Shown in pieces: positions 33,485 through 45,975 of a stretch of DNA of 64,000 bases. This DNA is from Caprella mutica (taxonomy: Eukaryota; Arthropoda; Malacostraca; Amphipoda; Caprellidae), in NCBI GenBank assembly GCA_947561585.1, contig CANNZV010001595.1:1-64000 (forward strand), in the 5' to 3' direction. The notes below the pieces were generated by a model. That model searched no databases, was not told the origin of the DNA, and saw only the letters and a list, made by a program, of their open reading frames with translations. Within the stretch, counting starts at the first letter, position 1. Every line of letters starts with the position of its first letter. Position numbers and translations under genes: made by a program.

Positions 33485-34612
33485 ATGAAGTCGATTAGCA
33501 GTCTTACATCATGCGTCACTCTACTATTCTTGCTCGTTTCTTTAGCTTCATCTGCAAAATTGACGCCTGGCTACTTACCTCCACAAAGTGAAAACATCAA
33601 TGCTAATCCACACCCTATTTCTTCTGATTCTGATGCAGAAATTTTGCCTGAAGGCTTAGGAATCGAAATTCAACCTCAATCTACGTCTTCATCATGTGCT
33701 AAAACAGTATTCTCCACTATTTATAAGGACAAGACCATCGATGTCGCCAATCTGAGGTTACAGAATGGCGTAACTGCTACAACGATAGCAGTCATTAAGA
33801 GTGTTTACCGAACAGTCACCGAGTCACCTATTATCAACGTTTATAGAACTAAGACAGAAACAATCACCGAAACAGTGGACAAAGTCGACGAAAGTACCCA
33901 CTCAATTTTCTTACAGAGAGAAACATTATTTACTACCAGTCAAATAGTTTCAACCGTTACTGAAACTCGAAAGCACACAGATTTCTCCACACACTTCACA
34001 ACTAGCTTCGTAACTGAAAAAACAACGGATATCTCGACCACTACTGAAACTATCAAGAGAACTGAAGTATTCTCAACATATGTTACTACAACTGCCTCTC
34101 AAGCAACTTTGTTGTCAGTAGAAGAGAGCACGTCTTACACTACGTCATTCATCACTCTACCTGCATTCACTAGGACTTCTCTGAAGTTCGAGCCAATCGA
34201 CAGAGTCACAACTAAAATTGTGACTCTGGAGAAGAACAGGATTGTAGTGACTGAAACAAAAACAGTCTCACCAACTGTAGTAAGACCTGTGCTCCTGACT
34301 AAAATGGTTACTTCAACCACAACCATTCATGTGGTGAGGCCTGAAACAGTTCGATACACTGACTACTCCACAGTGACTGATGTAGTCACAACCACAGTAG
34401 TCACACATGTACCTACCACTGTCACAATGAACGCAGATATCACTAACTCTGTAGTCACAACTGTTTACCACACTAACATGTCCACTCTTTATGTAGCTAA
34501 GAAACCTATTGACTTTACCGTCACAACGACTATTTATACTGATGTGCATCCTAGAACAGTTAGCACACAAACTATCACTCTTACTAATTTTAGTCAACAA
34601 ACTTGTATCTAA
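33485..34612 (+). CDS. B2: secreted Thr-rich repeat protein with GYLPP motif
   Basis: 375 aa. The ATG at 33485 is one base after an acceptor AG. Residues 5-24 are a signal peptide (LLFLLVSLASSA). GYLPP lies at 29-33. An acidic linker leads to Cys 71. The body (72-373) is Thr/Val-rich (TVTE, TETI, VTTTV, TTS) with alternating polar and beta-branched residues. The second Cys is residue 374 of 375, so the C-terminal tail seen in the other three is missing. No enzyme or known binding motif. The shared poly(A) signal follows. Confidence 0.8.
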   Translation: MKSISSLTSCVTLLFLLVSLASSAKLTPGYLPPQSENINANPHPISSDSDAEILPEGLGIEIQPQSTSSSCAKTVFSTIYKDKTIDVANLRLQNGVTATTIAVIKSVYRTVTESPIINVYRTKTETITETVDKVDESTHSIFLQRETLFTTSQIVSTVTETRKHTDFSTHFTTSFVTEKTTDISTTTETIKRTEVFSTYVTTTASQATLLSVEESTSYTTSFITLPAFTRTSLKFEPIDRVTTKIVTLEKNRIVVTETKTVSPTVVRPVLLTKMVTSTTTIHVVRPETVRYTDYSTVTDVVTTTVVTHVPTTVTMNADITNSVVTTVYHTNMSTLYVAKKPIDFTVTTTIYTDVHPRTVSTQTITLTNFSQQTCI

Positions 34613-34841
34613 TTGTCAAAAAATTCATGTAAATTCAATTGTATCATTTTAAAACAGATTATATATTATAATATTTGAGGGGAGACTTTATAATTACTCT
34701 ATATGATTAATTATAATATTTGTGGTTATTTAAGAGGATTATTAAATTAATTATTACTTTTATGGGAGAGTATAAATTACTTCCAGTGACATTTTAAATT
34801 GTGTGAAGTCATTATGGGGAGATTATCCTATTGTGTCCTTA

Positions 34842-34847
34842 AATAAA
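34842..34847 (+). terminator. Poly(A) signal of pair B
   Basis: AATAAA about 230 bases after the B2 stop, followed by a T-rich stretch. It is the first good signal downstream of either B coding region. Confidence 0.55.
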
Positions 34848-34869
34848 GTTTTTATAAAAGTGACAATTT

Positions 34870-35602
34870 ATTAACCGAAGATTGTTTTAGCAGTCATTTT
34901 AACAGTTGACTTTGATTTACTTATTGCGTTTGACCTTCCCATTAGTTCACAAAGACCTCATCACATTGTGTGTCTATCACCAACAGAAAAAAGTAAAGGG
35001 AACTTATGAATAATGGAGAAGCATTTCTAATAGTAAAAACTTTATAAAATAGTTAAATCTATTAGGTTAAGCTTGTTAATGGTGCCCATTGAAGTTGTAG
35101 CGGTCATTATTTGCTGGTGTGAAATTTAATATGTACTCGTTCGTTGTGTGCAAAAGTAGCGACTAACTTTCCAGCAGTGGCGGAAACCATGAATTTTCCA
35201 ATGAGAAATGTAATATACTTCCAGCTACGCGATTACAGTGTCTAATGGTTTTAAATAACAAAATTTAAAACCATTACAAATTTTAATTTCAGTCACATCG
35301 GATGAGTTCATCTGAGGAGCGCAGTAAAGCGTGGAAATTAACCCGTCACTGCACACTTTAGAATAACAGTAATAAATAAATAATTAAGTTTTAATCATTC
35401 TATGCCTAATTAATTTAGAGCAATAATTTTGCCGGGTTGATTCATCTTCTCTCATCAAACTTAATTCACTGACATTTCTTTTAACCAACGAAATGAAGTA
35501 ATAATTTCTTATAGCAATTTTCATTCTAACTCATGACAATATCTATCACACAATGTATGTGTCTGGCCTCTGTACTAAATCACATTATATTTGATTGTTT
35601 GG
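34870..35602. other. No supported gene
   Basis: 3' flank of pair B up to the 25-bp satellite. Unique-looking sequence; nothing recognised. Confidence 0.4.
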
Positions 35603-36370
35603 TAAAGAAGAGTAGAGAGAAACTTACTAAAGAAGAGTAGAGAGAAACTTACTAAAGAAGAGTAGAGAGAAATTTACTAAAGAAGAGTAGAGAGAAACTT
35701 ACTAAAGAAGAGCAGAGAGAAATTTACTAAAGAAGAGTAGAGAGAAATTTACTAAAGAAGAGTAGAGAGAAATTTACTAAAGAAGAGTAGAGAGAAATTT
35801 ACTAAAGAAGAGTAGAGAGAAACTTACTAAAGAAGAGTAGACAGAAATTTACTAAAGAAGAGTAGAGAGAAATTTACTAAAGAAGAGTAGAGAGAAATTT
35901 ACTAAAGAAGAGTAGAGAGAAATTTACTAAAGAAGAGTAGAGAGAAATTTACTAAAGAAGAGTAGAGAGAAATTTACTAAAGAAGAGTAGAGAGAAATTT
36001 ACTAAAGAAGAGTAGAGAGAAACTTACTAAAGAAAAGTAGACAGAAATTTACTAAAGAAGAGTAGAGAGAAATTTACTAAAGAAGAGTAGAGAGAAATTT
36101 ACTAAAGAAGAGTAGAGAGAAATTTACTAAAGAAGAGTAGAGAGAAATTTACTAAAGAAGAGCAGAGAGAAATTTACTAAAGAAGAGCAGAGAGAAATTT
36201 ACTAAAGAAGAGTAGGGAGAAATTTACTAAAGAAGAGTAGAGAGAAATTTACTAAAGAAGAGTAGAGAGAAATTTACTAAAGAAGAGCAGAGAGAAATTT
36301 ACTAAAGAAGAGTAGAGAGAAATTTACTAAAGAAGAGTAGAGAGAAATTTACTAAAGAAGAGTAGAGAGA
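35603..36370. repeat. 25-bp satellite, about 31 copies
   Basis: The unit is agagagaaatttactaaagaagagt in two halves, with a few aac/aat, gtag/gcag and aga/aca variants. Copies are nearly identical, pointing to recent expansion. Confidence 0.95.
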
Positions 36371-36699
36371 AGGGGACACTTTTTCTTTATTCAATATCCA
36401 AGAGCTCAGAAATTTGGAACATGTTGGACAAGACAAAAGAAAATCTTTTTGTTCAAGATAATATTTGACTAATATCAATAAAAAACGAGTTTTTAATAGA
36501 AACTAATATTTAATAGGTAACTTCAACGCTCTATTCTATGTAGAAGAAAAGACATTCCAGTCCCAATCTCCTAAGACACTTATGTCCTAACAGACTGTAA
36601 AAAAAATATTATATATAGCAATGAAAGTCTGTTGGGAAACATGTGTCCCGATATCGATCTTTGAAAAAGCCTCTTAATTGGGACACCCGCGTCCCAGAA

Positions 36700-37855
36700 A
36701 GGGAAAAAATCTATTATATTTCAATATTTGAGCATAATACTTTTTTGTTTACTTTTTTTGCATCTATCTTGATGATTTGTTAAGACTTTGGACAAATATC
36801 AAACATCCTGCAGTGAATTAAAAAAAGGTAAATAAAAAGTGCTTGCGTGAGCAAGAAATATATGAAAAAAATCATAATAAGTATAACTTATTTTATATGG
36901 ATGTAAAAACATTAAATTCGATTATTTTTTGTAACAAATAAGAGAAAATAAAGCAAATAATTACCATTAGGAAGTTTGTTTTTAAAGGTTAATTGATATC
37001 TATATAAAATCATTTCGCCGTTAATTTTTATCTCCTATTCGAAACCCTCAAAATGCAGCTTTCAAAAGAACAAAGAGTTTTTGCTGTGAATTTTTTTTTA
37101 AACACTGTAAGTTTTGCGTAGTTCCAACTACATTTTGAACAATGCTTTCTGGAAAGATTTCCAACAACTATAAAACCGTATTATTAAATTTTAATAAGTT
37201 CAAAACTGAAGAAACCACCTTAAATATGAACAAAAAGTAATCATGTCGCATGAGAAAAGAATGAACACATGAAAACATTAATCTTTTTCATGAACAACTT
37301 ATTGATAATACAAAAATATAAGTCAGATGGTAACGATTAGACATCACTGAAGGCACATTTCACTAAATTGTTAAACACGATTTGAGATATTATCCTTTGA
37401 AGAAGCATGCAAGGCTCGAATTCGATCTTAGAACTGATTTACCGCACCGTCTAAATTTTGCAAAATGGTTTCTGCAAAAAAATGCACATTTTGTAGAAAA
37501 TATCTTAATTGGTGATGAAGATGTATTTCCATGAATGGAAGAGTCAATAACAATAACGTTAATTGATTGAAATAATTTAGGATTTAATTTTTACTACTAA
37601 CATATGGAAATAAATTATTCCTATTATGAACTTCTTTGTGTTTTTCGTGCTCGCGCAAGCCCTTTTTATTTACCTTTTTTTTAATTCGCTACAGGATGTT
37701 TAATTTTCGTCTTAAGCATTAACAGATTATCAAGATAGATGTAGAAAAAGTGAACGAATAAAACTGTGTTTTCAAAATATTTCCAGCTTTGATAGTTTGT
37801 AAAATAGACTAGTTTAAAAATGGGTTTCCTTTTTTTTTGCGCCACCCTGTATACT
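36700..37855 (+). mobile_element. Decayed IS630/Tc1-type transposon
   Basis: Inverted repeats of about 140 bases (about 36700-36860 and 37640-37800) share blocks such as gcacgcaagc-like and tttttatttacctttttttaa. The outer right end reads caccctgtata. Between them at about 37050-37560 is a broken plus-strand transposase. MQLSKEQRVFAVNFF followed after a stop by FERFP-type sequence resembles the DUF4817 helix-turn-helix domain. ILIGDEDVFP with HRLNFAKWF upstream resembles the first-Asp region of DDE_3. Several stops and frameshifts. Confidence 0.65.
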
Positions 37856-37959
37856 TACAAAAAATAAATACTTACGATTTATCGACAATGTATATCAGAA
37901 GAATAAGAATAACTTTATAAATAATTCTGCGGGACAAATGTGTTCCAGAAGATTCGAAA

Positions 37960-39588
37960 AGGTTAAAACAGTCTTGCAAACTTCCTTTGGGATCTCCTGG
38001 TTATATCTTTCAGCGAAGTTTTGAACACATTGTATAAGAGACTCAATGGAATCTGTTTTTTTCTTTATTGATACGAGTTTGTGCAGCAGCTCAGAATTGA
38101 AAGTCCAATGGGTTGAGATCTGGACTGTGTGTTGGACAGGGATTTACATTTCTGCTAATGACGCGCTTCTGCTAAAAACGAGTTGCAGAATGGCGCAGAC
38201 TGGGCCAAATAATGTCCTGGAGCAATCTGAGTTTTTAAACACCATTAACCGATGGCAAGTTGCCATCATCGCCAAGGAATGCATGAACGATTGGAACCAT
38301 TCCATTAATAATTGAAACCAAGATCATTACTTTAGAATCATATCTATCATTTGTTTCGCAGATTTTTTCGAGGATTATCATTTGTAGTTTTTTTGATATG
38401 TTTTTGGAGGCCAAAGAACTTCTCGTCAGTTCAAACTATTCTAATGATAATTTGAATGGCTTCTGAAGAATCCACTGTCAAAACTGCCTTTTCTGTGCTT
38501 TGTGTTAATAATTTGAACTGAAGTATAATGATAAAAAAGGAAACGAAGTTCATGTATGACGATCCTCCACAACGTGGTTTTGGTGGGTGAAATCTGCTGA
38601 GAAACTTTTCTGACTGAGCAACTGGAGGTTTCTTCAAAGAAATCCTTTTTCTCCTGAATCACTTCTTCTGTTCTTTTCGTTTTTGTTTGCATTTGCTTTT
38701 TCTTTTGGATGGAGAAAGATTCATTGAAAAGATCACAAACCGTTAATTGTGAACTTTTTAAGATGGTGGTAAGATTTAGCCACCCTTTTACGGATCTTTA
38801 AAGGTCCTCTCCAGGCTCCGGGAAAAAAAATGAGTTTATTACATAATATTATAGAACTAAGGTCTACGATCATTATTTCGCAAACTGCATACAATTCGGT
38901 TCAGTATATATTTTATTATTTGCTTTTAAAGTTTTTTAATACTCTGTGAGCAACAATCGAGTGAATCTCCAACCTGACGCTGAGAAAGAAGATTGTACAC
39001 TCTTTGTTTTGATTTAAAATTTAGATTTTTAAACAAACAATGCGTTTTTGGCCTTCTTTTAAGATATTAATTGTTTCTAAAAGTATATAAACGTTTCTAT
39101 AGTAAGTTCATCCAAATTTGAACCTTTAAACGAATAATAAATAAATTTATTAAACCAAATACCTAGTTGACAATCAAAACAAATGGTGTACATTCTTCTT
39201 CTTCAGACTGAAAATTAGAAAGTCGGAAGTAAAGTAGGTTTTGTAGAGTTTGGATTATAAAAATCTTTAAAAGCATATAAAATTAAAAATATGCTATCAA
39301 ATTTGATGGGGTTTGCAGTAAAATGATAAGAAACATTTGCCTCGTTGATTTAAGCAATAAAAAAATTTGCTTGGAGGGGACCTTTAAGTAAGCCTGAATT
39401 ATCGGCGTACTGTTCAAGGAGAAAGTGTTTTTGGCAAACTGCATGGTGATCCATTTCTTCTCCAGTTCATTAAACATGTTTCAGGTTGAATGGCGTAAGT
39501 ATACAAAATAGGTACAACTTAAAGAATTTTATGTTCTTTCAATTCGCAATTCAAAAGGACGCTTCTGATGGAACACAGTGTAAGCATG
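37960..39588 (-). pseudogene. Decayed DDE_3 transposon, minus-strand copy
   Basis: The coding remnant at about 37990-38780 (-) contains KRTEEVIQE, ETSSCSVRK and QQISPTKTT helix-turn-helix blocks and, further on, DLNP from the DDE region. It matches the plus-strand copy at 62973-63834. The 39540-39588 end is an inverted copy of the terminal sequence seen at 62739 (ttccatcagaagcgtc). Frameshifts and stops throughout. Confidence 0.65.
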
Positions 39589-40014
39589 TTCAAAGCAATT
39601 AAAAATAATTAAACAACTGACAATTCTTCACATCTGAGGATTAATCCGTCGATTTATTATTAATCCGTAGATTTATACTTTGGCTCCGAAGTAGACGGTT
39701 AACCCCACACTAAAGTAAATTCATTGTTCACTGGGGTAGAATATAACTATAGGAGGAACCGGGGTGGAATATACATAGAATCACACAAATAATACCAAAA
39801 AGGAATATTTGAAATTTGGCAAATTTAAGAATATAGTTTTGAAAAACAAATAAAGTAAGATGTCTGACTTTGTTGTTTGAATATTCTCAATATTGCAGTT
39901 TGAACCGCCTGTTCGAGATTGGACTACATTTGAAAAGTTCTTCAAAGATCACTATTTAATAAAAAAAATAAGAACCATAGGACAGTTACGATCTTCCTAG
40001 TTCCCGTCCCTGGT
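39589..40014. mobile_element. Fragment of a dispersed repeat related to 45690-45975
   Basis: About 39780-39855 (acaaataataccaaaaagga and following) matches about 45808-45888. The right end near 39995-40012 (tagttcccgtccctgg) matches the end motif at 45662 and 45965. No coding content. Confidence 0.5.
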
Positions 40015-42250
40015 TCTAGGAATTTTCGTCGTGAAAAAATTCGCCGTCGGAATTTTCGCCGTTGGAAAATTCCTCGTTAGGAAAATTTGCCGTGAGGAAT
40101 ATTCGCCGTGAAGAAGATATTATAGAGGACATAACTATTTAAGTACCTATAAGTATTGATAATAAATATTGATAATTATAAAGTAAATCAATTTGTTAAA
40201 TAACTATACGACTGAAAATTTTAGATAATTTTAGAATTTTTTTATAAGAATTTATAATTGTAAACATTAATTGTAGGTGATTATGTAATATTGTATATAT
40301 GATAAAACTATAATGCCTAAAATTGATGTTAATTGTTCATATATATATGCAATATATGTATGTATGAATATAAGCAATTATTGTACTATTCTGAGTTATT
40401 GATGGTTTCATACTTACCTAATTATTGATTGCTTTGATTTACTCGGTATTACATTGTACGGTTTACCTCTTGAAATCTGAATTATTGTGCATGGCACAAA
40501 TATTTCAAGGTAGTACACTGATAAGAATGCTACCTTGAAAATGTCTCTCTTGTGAGTGAATGCAATATCTTTAAACCAAAATTTCATTCATTTCTATTTT
40601 AGAATCAAAAAAATCCTCGTTGCTGCGATTCTACCGTAATATGAGGAATAAATAGGAATATAATATGTTTAGTCATGTATATATATTTATATTATTTGTA
40701 TATAGTTATTGACATATATAGAAAGGAATATATGTAGTTATATTATTATCTACAAATTATTTACATATTTCTCACGGCGAATCTTCCTAACGGTGAAATT
40801 TCCCGTGCGCGGAAAATTACCACTGTAAAACTGCCACTGCGAAGATTGCCCCCGGGGAAACTTCCACTGTGGGAAAATTGCCACTGGGAAGATTGCCACT
40901 GGGAAAATTGCCACTGTGGGAAGATTGCCACTTTGGGAAAACTGCCACCCGGAAAATTGCCACTGAGGAAAATTGCCACTGAGGAAAATTGCCACTATAA
41001 AATATATTAATAATATATATTAACCAACTAAAAAAATATTTTATTCTGTAAGGAAATACCGAACTGAATACAAAAGTATTCGAATTTTATGTAAAGAAAA
41101 TTTTCACAGTGATAATCTAAAATTGTCTTTGACTTTTATTGTCTATGACGTAACTATTTATCGTATGATTAAATGATTGAGAAAGGGACACAATCCACAA
41201 CATCTACATTTACGGATAGGAAAGAGAAACTAAGAAATGGATGTAACACCCTTCAGTTACATAATGAAAGCTACCTTAACTATTTATTCGTAGAAATAAG
41301 TAATCTGTAACCAGATCAATGGATCGTAAAAAAAAAATGTAACGTGACACTACCGTATGATCCAGAAAAACGAACACGCAAATGAAAATGATTATTACTT
41401 TCAAATAAATAAATATATTTTAATTCTTTTTATAGCATTAAGTTAAAAAAAAGTGTTTCTTTTCACTCTAGAGTCTAGCAAATGACGTGAAATTGGTCAT
41501 ATTGTAATTCTCTCATCGTTATGTTATAAAAATATTGTTATTATAAAATAGAAAACAATAGTTTTAGGATTTTGTACAACTTTTTCCTGGAAAGCAGTTT
41601 TGTGTAACTAACTTTTATAAAATATTACCAATTTGAAGTAGTTTATCAAAGTGATTAAAAAAAATTCTGAATATAAAACAAAAAGAATTAAAATAACGAT
41701 TTATTTGAAGTTATAAGCAATTCAATTCGAGATTCCTTTTTTGTTGTCCATACTGTATACAAGAATAAAAAATATAAAGCTACTAAGTAAATTTTAGTGC
41801 ACTTGTGAATGAGAGAAAATAACTTGACGACAAACTAGTAGAGTGAATAACCTTTAAATGATTTAAAGTCTAAATAGAACAATTTAAAACATAAAGCTAA
41901 AAATTAATGTTGTATCAGCACACTCACACCCACCGACAGAAGAATTCACTTAGATTCTATAACTTGTCAAAATGAGATTACTCATTGCAAAATTCTTATA
42001 TATTAAATATTCAGTTGGTACCTATGATTTTTGTGATTTTCGAAAAAAAAAATAGTAAGAATTTATATGCACAGTGGCAATTTTCCAGGTGGCAATTTTC
42101 CCACAGTGTCAGTTTTCCCAGTGGCAATCTTCCCAGTGGCAATTTTCCCAGTGGCAATTTTCCTAGCACCGAATTTTCCTAATGGCGAATTTTCCAACCG
42201 GCAGTAAAAATTCCGACGGCAAAATTTCCCACGGCGAATTTTCCGGTCAC
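40015..42250. mobile_element. Inverted minisatellite cluster, foldback-like
   Basis: Three tracts share related units. 40020-40115 has gaattttcgccgt-type units. 40775-41000 has gaaaattgccact-type units ending in inverted cgtgag/cgttagg blocks. 42070-42250 has the opposite orientation (gtggcaattttccca, then ggcgaattttcc). The outer type pairs 40020-40115 with 42180-42250, and the inner type pairs 40800-41000 with 42070-42175. This nesting suggests one or two overlapping Foldback-type elements. Confidence 0.5.
41001..42069. other. No supported gene inside the minisatellite cluster
   Basis: AT-rich DNA between the inverted minisatellite tracts. No transposase or other gene recognised. Confidence 0.4.
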
Positions 42251-42604
42251 CTTAAAAGTGAACCTATATACCTATTTACCAATAAATTTAATATAACACG
42301 TGATAAGTTAGACTGCAGCCTTGTTCTTCTATTGAATCTTAGAAAGAGTGAAAGTTGAATGTGAATATTTCTTATATAATTGATTATGAACAGAATACTT
42401 GATCGATTTCTTTTTTGTTAACTATCTATATGTTATATAACCTTAGCTCTACAAATTTAAAGTAATTCCAGACATTTTTCAATTTAGAGTGGAGAGGAAC
42501 TTAAATGAAAATAAAACAAGATGGCGTCAATGACTTGTGAAAAGTTCGAGCTATTTGTTACTATAGATGGCACTTATTGAGACTATAAACACTGTTGATT
42601 ATAC

Positions 42605-43055
42605 TACAGTAAAAATCCTGAGTTATGAAGGTTTTTTTTATGAAGCACCCGAGTAATGAAGGACCTGAGTTATGAAATGCACCTCAGTTATGAAGTAGTT
42701 TTCTTTGTTTAAATCATAGAGAACTATAGTTCTTGAGGTATAACTGGAGGGTTAAGAGGTAAAGTTGGGTAACTACGATCCTGTCAGAACTAACCATACT
42801 TTACCTCGCACGTCTAATCTAATATTTACTGAACGGTAAAGTTGGGTAAGTCCTGGTAGGTTATACACTCATTTCGCGCATTTAGTGAGTGGTAAACTCG
42901 AGTGTGGAGTTACCTACCTTTACCTCAACACCAAATGCTGTGTGCAGTGAGAGGCACACTTGGGTGAGTTTATACACAACTGTGCTTCTAAACAGTATTG
43001 TCCTTACGGTGAAAGGTAAAGTCGGGAAAGAACGAACCCAACTATGCATTTTACA
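42605..43055. mobile_element. Transposon end with gttatgaag and ggtaaagttggg repeats
   Basis: ACAGTAAAAATCCTGAGTTA begins near 42608 and its inverted relative ends near 57930. gttatgaag-type repeats fill 42620-42705. 42735-43050 holds four to five degenerate units containing ggtaaagttgggtaa and ctttacctc. The same repeat block recurs at 56800-57115 in the same orientation, followed in both places by accaagtgaattgg-like sequence. Confidence 0.5.
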
Positions 43056-43059
43056 GGTC

Positions 43060-44425
43060 TAGTGATCCAAATGAAATAATATTTGATCCAAGATAATATC
43101 TATTTTACCCAAGTGAATTGGAATTTGCTCAATGTGAAATTGAATTTGATCTTAATGCAATTGAATTTGATCCATGTGAAATAATACTTGATCAAAGTGA
43201 AATATTATTTGATGCAAGTGAAATTATATTTGATGCAAGTGAAATAATACTTGATCAAAGTGAAATATTATTTGATCCAAGTGAAATAATATTTGATGCA
43301 AGTGAAATGATATTTGATCAAAGTTAAATATTATTTGATGCAAGTGAAATAATATTTGATGCAAGTGAAATAATACTTGATCAAAGTGAAATATTATTTG
43401 ATCCAAGTGAAATAATATTTGATGCAAGTGAAATATTATTTGATCCAAGTGAAATAATATTTGATGCAAGTGAAATAATATTTGATGCAAGTGAAATATT
43501 ATTTGATCCAAGCGAAATAATATTTGATCCAAGTGAAATAATATTTGATGCAAGTGAATTATTATTTGATGCAAGTGAAATAATATTTGATGCAAGTGAA
43601 ATAATATTTGATCCAAGTGAGACAATATTTGATGCAAGTGAAATAATATTTGATGCAAGTGAAATAATATTTGATGCAAGTGAAATATTATTTGATGCAA
43701 GTGAGATAATATTTGATGCAAGTGAAATAATATTTGATGCAAGTGAAATAATATTTGGTGCAAGTGAAATAATATTTGATGCAAGTGAAATAATATTTGA
43801 TGCAAGTGAAATATTATTTGATGCAAGTGAAATATTATTTGATGCAAGTGAAATATTATTTGATGCAAGTGAAATATTATTTGATGCAAGTGAAATATTA
43901 TTTGATGCAAGTGAAATAATATTTGATGCAAGTGAAATAATATTTGATGCAAGTGAAATAATATTTGATGCAAGTGAAATAATATTTGATGCAAGTGACA
44001 TATTATTTGATGCAAGTGAAATATTATTTGATGCAAGTGAAATATTATTTGATGCAAGTGAAATATTATTTGATGCAAGTGAAATAATATTTGATGCAAG
44101 TGAAATAATATTTGATGCAAGTGAAATAATATTTGATGCAAGTGAAATAATATTTGATGCAAGTGAAATAATATTTGATGCAAGTGAAATAATGTTTGAT
44201 GCAAGTGAAATAATATTTGATGCAAGTGAAATAATATTTGATGCAAGTGAAATAATATTTGATGCAAGTGAAATAATATTTGATGCAAGTGAAATAATAT
44301 TTGATGCAAGTGAAATAATATTTGATGCAAGTGAAATAATATTTGATGCAAGTGAAATAATATTTGATGCAAGTGAAATAATGTTTGATGCAAGTGAAAT
44401 AATATTTGATCTAAGAGAAATTATC
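43060..44425. repeat. 21-bp satellite, about 62 copies
   Basis: The unit is gaaataatatttgatgcaagt. The first 300 bases are more varied (gatcc, gatca and gatgc forms). The rest is very uniform with an aat/tat switch in blocks. Because 21 is a multiple of 3, frames of 389, 352 and 95 codons stay open. They are by-products. Confidence 0.95.
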
Positions 44426-44534
44426 GAATATTTTATCATTCCGATACCTTACATTTTGTGTCTTACAAGAAAAAAGTAACGCTCTTAACATTTAATATAT
44501 AAAAAATATATTTGTATAATTTATGAGAGATTAT

Positions 44535-45540
44535 GATTAGCCACCATAATCTTTCATTGCTCACCATAATCCTTCATTGCCCACCATAATCCTTCATTGT
44601 CCACTATAATCCTTCATTACCCACCATAATCTTTCATTGCTCACAATAATCTTTCATTGCTCATCATAATCTTCCATTGCCCACCATAATCATTCAATGC
44701 CCACAATAATCCTTCATTGCCCACCATAATCATTCAATGCCCACAATAATCTTTCATTACCCACCATGATCTTTCATTGCCTACCATAATCTTTCTTTGT
44801 CCACTATGTATAATCCTTCATTATCCACCATAATCTTTCATTGCTCACCATAATCTTCCATTGCCAACCATTATCTTTCATTGCCCACCATAATCATTCA
44901 TTGCCCACCATAGTTCTTCATTGGCCATCATAATCCTTCATTGCCCACCATAATCCTTCATTGCCCACCATAATATTTTATCCCTCACCATAATCATTCT
45001 TTTCCAAGCATAATCCTTCATTGCACACCATAATCCTTCATTGCCCACCATAATCCTTCATTACCCACCATAATCTTTCATTGTCCAATATAATCTTTCT
45101 TTGCCCTCCATAATCTTTCATTGCCACCATGATCTTTCATTGCCCACCATAATGTTTCATTGCCCACCATAATCTTTCTTTGCCCTCCATAATCTTTCAT
45201 TGCCCTCCATAATCTTTCTTTGCCAACCATAATCTTCCATTGCTCACCATAATCTTACATTGCCAACTATAATCTTTCATAGCCAACCATAATCTTCCAT
45301 TGCCCACATAATCTTCCATTGCCCACCATAATCTTCCATTGCCAACCATAATCTTCCATTGCCCACCATAACCTTCCATTCATTGCACATCCTAAAAATG
45401 TTTCATTGCCAACCATAATAATTTATCATGGCCAACCAAAATATTCTATCATTGCCCACCATAATATTCTATCATTGCCCACTATAATATTATATCATTG
45501 CCCACCATAATAATATATCATTGTCCACCATAATAATCTC
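44535..45540. repeat. 20-bp satellite, about 50 degenerate copies
   Basis: The unit is cattgcccaccataatcttt with many substitutions and small indels, more diverged than the other satellites here, so older or less homogenised. From about 45400 the unit lengthens to atatcattgcccaccataat. Confidence 0.92.
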
Positions 45541-45644
45541 CAAAATCCTCCACTTTAATTTGTCTATCTATATCTTTCATGCACTATACGTAAAGTTTAT
45601 TTACATTAAAATCAATTACATAAAATTTATTAACATAAATACAT

Positions 45645-45975
45645 ACAAATACCCCTTCGTAGTTCACGTCCCTGAATGAAATAGGGACGTGCACTAGGAA
45701 AGGGGTATTTTTAAATTAATTTATCTCAAATTTAATTAAATTTCATCTGATTAAAATATATTGCACAAATAGATATTAATTGACAGAAAAATTAGTATCT
45801 TAACTACAAAATACAAATAATACCAAAAAGGAATATTTGAATTTAAAATTCAGCAAATTAAAGAATATAGATTTGAAAAACAAATTGAAATATATATACT
45901 CTTGCTTTCTCTTCAAATGGTTATCAATATAAGAAAATTATTAATTTATGATTACCCCCTTCTTAGTTCGCGTGG
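45645..45975. mobile_element. Small TIR element with an adjacent hairpin end
   Basis: A 23-base inverted pair surrounds gaatgaaat (taccccttcgtagttcacgt, then its complement at about 45688-45712). The second half (cgtgcactaggaaaggggta) is again inverted at 45952-45972 (ttaccccttcttagttcgcg type). The interior matches the repeat at 39780-39855. Confidence 0.55.

Noticed and set aside
43224..44439. 389- and 352-codon frames (HLHQILF / IISLASN repeats)
   Set aside because: By-products of the 21-bp satellite; overlapping frames are open simultaneously.
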